Shown here: piece by piece, positions 17,335 to 24,517 of the stretch | Position numbering within the stretch: the stretch's first letter is position 1 | How the letters are laid out: every line of letters starts with the position of its first letter | Assembly (NCBI GenBank): GCA_965262305.1 | Contig: CBDHEY010000004.1 | Coordinates: forward strand, 558,001 to 622,000 | DNA length: 64,000 nt | Source of the DNA: CBDHEY01 sp965262305 | GTDB taxonomy: Bacteria > Pseudomonadota > Gammaproteobacteria > Pseudomonadales > Cellvibrionaceae | Direction of reading: 5' to 3' | Made by a program: the position numbers and the translations under genes | The notes under the pieces: generated by a model | Seen by the model: the letters and a program-made list of their open reading frames with translations, nothing else | Told to the model about the DNA's origin: nothing | Database searches by the model: none

Positions 17335-17741
17335 TAGAAAGTTACTGTGGAAAAAATGTGAATAAAGTTTAAATCGTGTTTAAAATCCGCAATATTTCTC
17401 AGTTAAAATGTTAACTAAGTAACGATTTACACGATCGAATTGTATCGTTAACGTTAAATATGGCATTTGATTTAAGCGTTTGACCTAGATTAATTCTTAG
17501 TTTTATTGCTTTTTTATTAGAGTATTTCGGTTTTTATCTCGCTTAGGAATTTATTCTAAAAAAATTATATCGATTGCTTATATTAATGCGAATTTTTGTA
17601 TGTATTTAAAAATACTGGCACGTAATTGGTTATATATAAGATTATAAAAAAGTAAATTTTATACAAATAAATTCTTTGTTTAGTTTTTGTGCTCATATTA
17701 CGCTTTCGTATATTTAAACGTCATTTTTAGAGGAAATACTC
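17335..17741. other. AT-rich intergenic region upstream of the GGDEF regulator
   Basis: About 400 bp without coding potential on either strand, with long A/T runs. It ends in AGAGGAAA six bases before the ATG at 17742, a good ribosome binding site. Probably promoter sequence; no convincing operator was found. Confidence 0.5.
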
Positions 17742-18902
17742 ATGGCTTCTGCAAACTACTCTAAGATTCGGGTTCTTATTGTTGATGATTCTCGTGTAGT
17801 GCGAGTCGCGGCCGCCAAGATGTTTGGTGACGAATTTGAAACGGTTTTGGCCGTTGATGGCGCAGATGGTTTGCGGGTTATTGAAAGTGATCCTTATATC
17901 AGTGTGGTATTCACCGATCTCGCAATGCCAGAAATGGATGGGTTTGAATTATTAAAAGCGATCCGACATCACACTCGTGATGAAATTCGTGAGTTACCTG
18001 TCATTGTTGCCACAGGCGCAGGAAATACTGCTGCAGCAAAACAAAAAGCCTTTGCGATAGGGGCAACTGACTTCATTTCAAAACCATTTCACGGGATTGA
18101 TATTAAAGCACGCGCACGTTCATATGCGAAATTTCAAGAAGCTACGCGCCAGTTGAAAGAACAGGTTACCATTGATGAACTTACTGGCTTAATGAATCTC
18201 AAAGGCCTCAAGACACAACTTGAGAAAGAAGTCTCTTTTGTTGCTCGACACAAGTCCAATATTGTGATAATGAATGTTGAAATAGATCACTACAAAGATC
18301 TATTTGTAAGAATTGGGCGCGAAGGCACTGAGAAACTGGTCACCAAAGTAGCGTCCATATTTGAAGGGACTTTCCGAAAAGAAGACTCTGTTGCTCGCAG
18401 TGGATTGGCAAAATTTACCATCTCGCTACCCATGTCGCAGCCTGAAAATGTGCTTGAGTTATCCAATCGTATTTGCCAGACCGTCGAAGCATTTAAAGCG
18501 ACCTTGGATGGCGAGCGAATTAAAATCACGGTTTCTATTGGCGTTAGCAGTGTTGAGCTGGCTGAGGAAATCTCTGTAGCGGAATTGTTAGGATTGGCAG
18601 ACAAGTCTCTATCTGAGGCGCAAGCAATGGGAGCAAGTCAGATCAAACACCTCACCATTGAAGAATATCGTGAGCAGATTCGGGTAGAGGCAAAACACTC
18701 CCTTTCTATCGACAAGCTTCTTGAAGAAATAGAAAGTGGTAATGCGTTAGAAGCAGCGGGATTCATTGATGCCGCAATGGTTCGCTTATCGCCCCTGTTT
18801 GAGCTTATGTCGAATGAGCAGTACCAACGCTTATATGAGCTTCGTCAACAGCATCATAAAACAGATAATGTCTTTTCTATTGAACTCTATAAAAATAACT
18901 AG
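17742..18902 (+). CDS. Response regulator with degenerate GGDEF domain
   Basis: A 386-aa protein. The receiver domain (about 8-130) is intact: Asp pair in LIVDDSR, acceptor Asp59 in FTDLAMPEMDG, Lys in FISKPF. A GGDEF-type domain follows (about 155-310): it begins IDELTGLMNLKGL as in diguanylate cyclases, but the signature loop that should read GGDEF is GLAKF (residues 221-225). The substrate Asn/Asp of the FKxxND motif are replaced (YKDLFV). The catalytic residues for c-di-GMP synthesis are therefore missing. It may bind GTP or c-di-GMP or act through protein contacts. A C-terminal helical tail of about 70 residues is extra. The neighbouring double-receiver kinase could be an upstream partner, though this is speculative. 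Confidence 0.88.
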   Translation: MASANYSKIRVLIVDDSRVVRVAAAKMFGDEFETVLAVDGADGLRVIESDPYISVVFTDLAMPEMDGFELLKAIRHHTRDEIRELPVIVATGAGNTAAAKQKAFAIGATDFISKPFHGIDIKARARSYAKFQEATRQLKEQVTIDELTGLMNLKGLKTQLEKEVSFVARHKSNIVIMNVEIDHYKDLFVRIGREGTEKLVTKVASIFEGTFRKEDSVARSGLAKFTISLPMSQPENVLELSNRICQTVEAFKATLDGERIKITVSIGVSSVELAEEISVAELLGLADKSLSEAQAMGASQIKHLTIEEYREQIRVEAKHSLSIDKLLEEIESGNALEAAGFIDAAMVRLSPLFELMSNEQYQRLYELRQQHHKTDNVFSIELYKNN

Positions 18903-18970
18903 TGCATAGCTCTGTTAACGTTTTTAGGTTTTGTACTCTTACTATCGAGTCGGATTACAAAAGTTTGGAA

Positions 18971-19795
18971 CTAATTTTCGAAACGAAATCTCGTATACAC
19001 TCCGCGCCAACTTGCGGGTCTTAATTCGATTGATTGACCTAGGCCATCCCCAGGAATAAATATATGCTTCCCTGTTGCTCGGTTAACAAGATGCCCATGG
19101 TAATCACCTCTATGTTCGTATTTCCATTGAGTCCAGCTACCTGTCCATTCACTTGGCCTCAAAATGATTTCCGAGCCGTTTATATTCGTCGCGGGGCTGA
19201 TGTTTTTCCCCGTTACGGCATTTTGAATGAAGAAAAAATTTCCTTCAGTCAACACCGTATTCCATCGTGAACAAGCCTCGTTATTATTTCTGTCAACAGC
19301 GATCACTGGGGATCCGTCAGTCGCAGTGCATGCATTCAGTTTATATCCGGTAGACATTTGGACAATAAATGCGCCGTGAGCAACAGGCACTCTAATATCT
19401 GTCAGTGCAGGTTTTATTGTAGGACTTGCTATGGGGATAAAGGTTGGCGTAGGTTTTACCGAAGCAGGCCGAATACATGCATTAGTATATTTTGATTGCG
19501 ATTTCCCGCTTGGGCCTGAACAGCTTGAGTAAGCTGACCCTTCGGCGTAATTACTGAAGGTATAATTCCTAACCGTATTGTGAGAGACAGTGATATTTTC
19601 TGTTGTTTTTACACCGTCAACGCGTCTGATTTCTATTGTATTACAGCTTGTACCGGCCGTGAGCTGGTACGTAAATGAAATTTGATTGTCTCCTGCGCAG
19701 ACAACATCAACAATTGCATTTTCATCATCTTGAGCGAAAGTAACTGCGCTTAGAGTGGATAGGAGCCACATTCTAAGGAAGGAATTCAAGTTCAT
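18971..19795 (-). CDS. Secreted protein with Trp-rich lectin-like module
   Basis: A 274-aa protein with a signal peptide (about 1-21, ending TFAQ). An N-terminal about 90-residue beta-rich region has several cysteines. A Pro/Thr linker (about 115-130) follows. The C-terminal about 130 residues form a module repeated in three other proteins of this window, marked by TGSWTQWKYEHRGD, HGHLVNRATGKHIF and ASWRGVYTRFRF. The Trp/Gln pattern resembles ricin-type or fascin-like beta-trefoil sugar-binding domains, so carbohydrate binding is the likely role, but the family is not recognised for certain. No catalytic domain is visible, so this could be a stand-alone adhesin or targeting protein. Confidence 0.75.
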   Translation of the reverse strand: MNLNSFLRMWLLSTLSAVTFAQDDENAIVDVVCAGDNQISFTYQLTAGTSCNTIEIRRVDGVKTTENITVSHNTVRNYTFSNYAEGSAYSSCSGPSGKSQSKYTNACIRPASVKPTPTFIPIASPTIKPALTDIRVPVAHGAFIVQMSTGYKLNACTATDGSPVIAVDRNNNEACSRWNTVLTEGNFFFIQNAVTGKNISPATNINGSEIILRPSEWTGSWTQWKYEHRGDYHGHLVNRATGKHIFIPGDGLGQSIELRPASWRGVYTRFRFEN

Positions 19796-20007
19796 TCTAT
19801 TGCAAGTTTAGTATTATATGAATGGCATAAAGAATTATATGGGATTAAACAGACCATATAACTGCAGTGATTCACGTTTCAGAAAGCCGTAAAAAAGTAA
19901 GATGTTTTCTAGCAAGTTTTACGCTCGATATTGTTTATTGCTCAATTAAGATTAATTTGACTCCTTAAACCATTAGCTATTCTTCATTTAATGGGTCTAA
20001 ACGTCTC

Positions 20008-20388
20008 TTAACTTGTAAGCAAAAATGGTCCGGTGATGGATTTTGTTTGAGCAACGCTTGTTATATAAAGAAAAACACAAAGAGCCCCTATAAAATATGC
20101 CGCTGATTGATGTTTTTCAATTTTGCGATCCAATGCTTTGTGTCCAAGTAGAATGTAAAAAATAAGCGCGATTATTTTAACGATTAGCCAAATTTGAATG
20201 CTATGCATCCATTGCGATGCTAGAGCAATTGCACTGACAAGCAATATCGTATCAATGACATGAGGCAAAATTTTGATTACACGGAAATCAAGTATATTTG
20301 GTTTTACCAATCGAGCGATCCCTCTTAGAAAAAAACTCAAAAATGTTAATAGAGCACATGTTACATGTGTTATTTTGATTAACTCCAT
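20008..20388 (-). CDS. SirB2-family membrane protein
   Basis: A 126-aa protein with four transmembrane helices. The pattern IKITHVTCALLTFLSFFLRG, then KILPHVIDTILLVSA with the conserved PHxIDT, and KIIALIFYILLGHKALDR, matches the SirB2 family (DUF of about 120-130 residues). The function is unknown; in some enterics the gene lies next to prfA/prmC. Here it stands alone between the lectin-like gene and the divergent methyltransferase-like gene. Confidence 0.88.
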   Translation of the reverse strand: MELIKITHVTCALLTFLSFFLRGIARLVKPNILDFRVIKILPHVIDTILLVSAIALASQWMHSIQIWLIVKIIALIFYILLGHKALDRKIEKHQSAAYFIGALCVFLYITSVAQTKSITGPFLLTS

Positions 20389-20489
20389 AACTTTTAATTC
20401 TCAGGTGAATGTGTTTTAGAGAGTTCTGGTAGAACTTTATCATAGCGCTATTTCGAAATAATATAATATTGCAGACGATACTTCATTTT

Positions 20490-21884
20490 ATGAAAGATAA
20501 TAAAAAAAATAAAAGCATATCATTTTCAGAACATGTATGGATTACAGACCGCGCTTGGGTTACCGGTATTATTGGTGCTTTGAGCGTTGTTGCATTCGCT
20601 AGTTGGTACAGTGCCGGAAATATTCTGATTAACGGGGTTTCTATCAAAGGGTTTGACATTACGTTAACCAGGAATGACTCAATTTTATTTGCATTGATTT
20701 CAATCTGTCTTTTGATGTTATTCGCTGAAACTATACGTCTCTATCTTATAAATCGAAATAAATATTTTACGATTCATCCATATCTTAAAAAAAGTAATTT
20801 TATTCCATTCCTATTGGAATGCTTTTTTCATTATTTCATATATTTATTATTGATTTGGTTGGTTATTTATTTTTTTCATACAGCAGGGGAATACGGGTTT
20901 AAAAAGGAAGCTGCTTACTACCGAGTTTGGTTCCGATTCCTTGAGATTGTTTGGGAGGGTTACCTTTGGCTTGGTTTATTGTATGTAGTCATCACTCGAG
21001 CGATTAAATACGATAACCAATTGGACAAACTAGATCTCGCTGCGTTTGTAATACAATCCCTGCAAAACTTAAATGCTCGAATTTATAATAGAGAGCACAA
21101 ACTGATAGAAAGTAGCCTTGCAAAACACTTAAGGAGTTTATTGGTAAAGCTATTTTTTGCTCCACTAATGACCGTTTTCTTCGCAGATCAATTTCCTCAT
21201 TTAGTCAATAATATAGGATACATTTCCATGGGCCTATGGACCACTATTCAAGAAGGGCTTTACACGCACAAACAATTCAATAGTGATCTTTTTAATATAT
21301 CAGTTGCTTTTATTTTTTCAGTCGATGTGGCTTTGGCTTGGACTGGTTATGTGAGTTCGTCTCGTTGGGTCGGTAATCAAACAGTCTCAGCTGAACCGAC
21401 AATGCTTGGTTGGGTTGTTTGTCTAATTTGTTATCCACCATTTCAAATGTTTTTAGGTTTGTATTATGGCGCACCTGGAGAGAGAGATATTTTGAATTTA
21501 AATCATCATTATCTCGTGACCTTTTTTTCACTTTTGATGATTGCGAGTTATTTTATCTATATGTGGTCTACGCTATGTTTTGGCGTTAGGTTTTCGAATC
21601 TGACCCACAGAGGTATTATTCGTTCTGGTCCCTACTCAATCGTAAGACATCCAGCCTATGCATCAAAGAACTTCGCGTGGTGGTGCATTATGTTCCCTGC
21701 AATTTTATTTAATTTAGATTCACATAATTTTAGCGTTGCTATGTCACAGATTCTTGGTTTAGCGCTTATGACTTGGGTTTACTTTTGGCGAGCTCTTACA
21801 GAAGAGCGTCATCTAAAATTTGATCCTGATTATCAAACGTATTGTAATTCCGTGTCTTATCGATTTATTCCAAAACTACTATAA
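20490..21884 (+). CDS. ICMT/PEMT-like membrane methyltransferase with long N-terminal extension
   Basis: About 464 aa. The C-terminal about 130 residues carry the isoprenylcysteine carboxylmethyltransferase/phospholipid methyltransferase signature RSGPYSIVRHPAYASKN and the terminal EERHLKFDPDYQTYCNSV. These families transfer methyl from S-adenosylmethionine onto membrane substrates. Ahead of it is a region of about 330 residues with seven or so transmembrane helices, much longer than ordinary bacterial ICMT-like proteins (150-230 aa). The substrate is unknown. A TTG at 20469 opens the frame, but ATG 20490 (MKDNKKNKS) is preferred although no good ribosome site precedes it. A decayed copy or relative of the 3' end appears at 23899-23985. 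Confidence 0.8.
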   Translation: MKDNKKNKSISFSEHVWITDRAWVTGIIGALSVVAFASWYSAGNILINGVSIKGFDITLTRNDSILFALISICLLMLFAETIRLYLINRNKYFTIHPYLKKSNFIPFLLECFFHYFIYLLLIWLVIYFFHTAGEYGFKKEAAYYRVWFRFLEIVWEGYLWLGLLYVVITRAIKYDNQLDKLDLAAFVIQSLQNLNARIYNREHKLIESSLAKHLRSLLVKLFFAPLMTVFFADQFPHLVNNIGYISMGLWTTIQEGLYTHKQFNSDLFNISVAFIFSVDVALAWTGYVSSSRWVGNQTVSAEPTMLGWVVCLICYPPFQMFLGLYYGAPGERDILNLNHHYLVTFFSLLMIASYFIYMWSTLCFGVRFSNLTHRGIIRSGPYSIVRHPAYASKNFAWWCIMFPAILFNLDSHNFSVAMSQILGLALMTWVYFWRALTEERHLKFDPDYQTYCNSVSYRFIPKLL

Positions 21885-22080
21885 ACTATGGGTTCAAGGC
21901 TAGATTGTGAAAAATTATTATTTTGCTAAATCACTTTTATTCAAAAAAATAATTAATGACAGATTCCATTAAAAAAGCGTACTTATAAATTGATTGAGTA
22001 CCTGTTATCTAACTTTTCATTAAGAGGTCTTGAAACTAAATTCCAGTAAATCGAAATTTATTTCCCATATTTAAAGCTGT

Positions 22081-23442
22081 TTACGCTGGCTCGGAATTCT
22101 CCCGGAAATTTACAACGAGGTATCGACACGATTCTATGAGAATTGCAATCAAGGCGCCAGTGGAAATGGGAAAAGCAAGGATGTTACTTACCCAAATCGG
22201 TAAAAATGTACTCGAACCTACTCCAATAGAAATGAACCAGCCAGCAATTACAGAAAAACTGACTACAACCCATTTTTTATCGTCTGTTTCATTTGCTTGA
22301 ACGATGGAAAACCCCGAGACTAAAACCAATAAGAACATCAATATTGTCGCCCCGTAGAGCACAATTCCGGGAATAATAATAAATAGCCCACCCACTATAG
22401 GAAATAAGCCTAATAAACAAAGCATAATTGCTACAAACTGTCCAACGTAACGGCTGCTGACACCTGTCAGTCGAATCACCCCGTTATTTTGGCTAAATGA
22501 TGTATTTGGAAAAGTAGAAAATAATGCAGCTACCAGGGAATTAAATGCATCGCCTGAAATACCAGCTCGAATGCGTTTCCAGTAGTCGCGGCCATTAATA
22601 CTCACACCACTTAACTTGCTGGTGGCTGTGAGATCGCCAATGGTTTCCACGGATGATATGAAAAAGATAGGGAGCAACATCAGTACAATGTTGAAATCGA
22701 AAGAAATAGGAAAGTAATTTAAAGATGGAAAAAATAAAATTGATAGATTTTTAAGCTTAGAAAAATCCACCATGCCAAACAAAAATGCTAAGGTAAAACC
22801 AAAAATTAGTCCGGCCGTGACACTCATCGTTCGCAAAAAAATATTTTTACTTTGCGACATGAATAGCGTGATACAAAATACGAAAACTGCAATAAAAATA
22901 GCCTGCCATGTTTGAGTACCTGAATCTGAGATACTTTGGATTTCACGATGAATATTATTGAGCGTCACCCATACAAGTGAAATACCAATTAAAATAACTG
23001 TCGCTCCGGTAACATTGGGCGTAAGTATTTTTTGGATAAACTCGACACATTGTCCAAACAACCCAACGATCATTGCACAAATGATACAAGCTCCAAAAAT
23101 CGTTCCCAATGCTTCAGCGCCGCTTTTTCCTTGTACAAGTATCATATAAGCTGAGATAAGTGGACCTATAAACGTAAAACTTGTGCCTTGAATACTAAGT
23201 AATCCTGCGCCAATGCGACCCACACGGTTTATCTGAACTAAGGTTGCGAAACCTGAAACAAAGAGCGCAGAACTCACCAAATAACTGGTGTTTTCCACCG
23301 AAAGTCCCATGCCATTAGCAATGATCAACGGCGCAGCGACGATCCCACCGAATACAGCAAGTAAATGTTGTAACGCAATAAAGAGCGAAAGCACTATGGG
23401 AGGTTTGTCATCAATTCCGTAAAGAGGTGAATGCTTTAACAT
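22081..23442 (-). CDS. NCS2-family purine (xanthine/uric acid) permease
   Basis: A 453-aa inner-membrane transporter with about 14 helices. It opens with GIDDKPP and QHLLAVFGGIVAAPLII, as in xanthine/uracil permeases, and contains the NCS2 signature QNNGVIRLTGVSSRYVG. The Asn-rich form of this motif and the SVETIGDLTATSKL segment favour purine-type substrates (xanthine, uric acid or hypoxanthine) over uracil. The transport is H+- or Na+-driven. It is isolated, converging on the ICMT-like gene, with a gene-poor kilobase upstream. Confidence 0.9.
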   Translation of the reverse strand: MLKHSPLYGIDDKPPIVLSLFIALQHLLAVFGGIVAAPLIIANGMGLSVENTSYLVSSALFVSGFATLVQINRVGRIGAGLLSIQGTSFTFIGPLISAYMILVQGKSGAEALGTIFGACIICAMIVGLFGQCVEFIQKILTPNVTGATVILIGISLVWVTLNNIHREIQSISDSGTQTWQAIFIAVFVFCITLFMSQSKNIFLRTMSVTAGLIFGFTLAFLFGMVDFSKLKNLSILFFPSLNYFPISFDFNIVLMLLPIFFISSVETIGDLTATSKLSGVSINGRDYWKRIRAGISGDAFNSLVAALFSTFPNTSFSQNNGVIRLTGVSSRYVGQFVAIMLCLLGLFPIVGGLFIIIPGIVLYGATILMFLLVLVSGFSIVQANETDDKKWVVVSFSVIAGWFISIGVGSSTFLPIWVSNILAFPISTGALIAILIESCRYLVVNFRENSEPA

Positions 23443-23524
23443 GGTTTGGTAAAACTCGCATAAATAAATCGATCAGTGTCATCCAGCAAATACCGCTCCA
23501 TAGTTACACTTCGGGTACCGGCGC

Positions 23525-23701
23525 TTAAATATCGGGTTTATTTCCATCAAAGTTATGGTTGTTAGGTTCAATTTTTGACCGTTTAGTCAAGGTTTGCACA
23601 AGGCAGGTGCGGGCATTCCCTGGATCGCTTCGCAGACATTTAGCGGCAAATTCGTTCTCGTATGAACCTAAATCACCTAAAGTGAATCTTTGTTCCGGCC
23701 G
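23525..23701 (-). pseudogene. Possible gene remnant, unidentified
   Basis: An uninterrupted 58-codon frame on the minus strand without any ATG or GTG near its beginning, ending in TAA at 23525. The translated peptide is protein-like and polar (for example LGSYENEFAAKCLRSDPGN and KIEPNNHNFDGNKPDI). Upstream, in another frame, an ATG at 23720 reads MLISILAAGTKIHFR before stopping, so a frameshifted small gene is possible. No family is recognised. The unusual composition compared with the surrounding AT-rich DNA is the main support; chance cannot be excluded. Confidence 0.35.
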
Positions 23702-23898
23702 CTAAAATTGAAATAAGCATGTGGAATAATATTAGATGATCTATTTCATACACTAGATCGGAGATATGGATTGGCGATTGAGCGCTTTGTTGGAATTACT
23801 CATATCAATATTTATATGACGCTTCAGTTTACTTAATTAACCTACTTTGATTTAGTTTATTTAATCGGTCGTGTAGTAATAGAAGGCGAGAGTTGCTC

Positions 23899-23985
23899 GA
23901 TTCTTCTGAATTGGTTTTGGTTTTTGCGAGCACTTGCTGAATAGCGCCATCTAAAATTTAGTTTTAATTATTACGCTTATTACTA
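23899..23985 (+). pseudogene. Remnant of ICMT-like methyltransferase 3' end
   Basis: In one frame this reads NWFWFLRALAE, an in-frame TAG, then RHLKFSFNYYAYY. It matches the C-terminus of the ICMT-like gene at 20490-21884 (YFWRALTEERHLKFDPDYQTYC), with the stop replacing a Glu codon. The DNA match gcgagc-ctt-gaa-agcg-catctaaaattt is clear at nucleotide level. It is therefore a decayed duplicate, or the relic of a homologous gene, about 2 kb downstream of the intact one. Confidence 0.6.
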
Positions 23986-24517
23986 TTTTGTAGTCCAAGA
24001 TTTTTATATTTTTAATAATTTTTAGTTTTACACTTAGTTATCGGAAATTGCTATTTTAATGATTTGCCTTTATTAAAAAAAAATTTAAAGAGGGTTTTAA
24101 TAAAAAGTTCGTTATTTATTTCGACTAAAAATTTAAATTTCAAATAGGACAAAAGTTAATTGTTTTTTTGAATAACTCATTTTTATTTGGGATTTGTTAA
24201 GGCAATGAAAATAAAAAAGAATTTATTAAAAAGTAGAAAGTAGTTTCTTTAATTAAAAAAAGACAAACTAATCAGAAATATTTTTGGAAGCGTAGTCTTT
24301 CTATTTTTATAGGAATAGCGCGTTTATTAAATATTTAATGATGTATTTTTGTTAATTTTCATAATTCCTATGATTCAATTTTAAGAGTGACAGCACTTGG
24401 CGTGAAGCTTTTTTTTCGCCCTATGGAAATATTGTGAACTAGTCACGCCGACTGAAGTACTGAGAGAAAGAATCCCAAAGGTGTCGGAATTAATAACAAA
24501 AATTAAGGAATCCGTTT

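Larger units (their letters stand above)
23443..24517. other. 1-kb gene-poor region holding decayed coding fragments
   Basis: This is the longest stretch without an intact gene. The part nearest the permease (about 23460-23710) has noticeably higher GC and a coding-like frame on the minus strand; 23899-23985 resembles the 3' end of the ICMT-like gene. The remainder, about 24000-24517, is very AT-rich and presumably carries the promoter of the hydrolase starting at 24518. See the two pseudogene entries. Confidence 0.7.

Noticed and set aside
17610..17640. Sequence resembling a sigma-54 promoter (TGGCACG followed by TTGG) upstream of the GGDEF regulator
   Set aside because: The spacing and the -12 GC do not match the consensus, and AT-rich DNA gives such hits easily.
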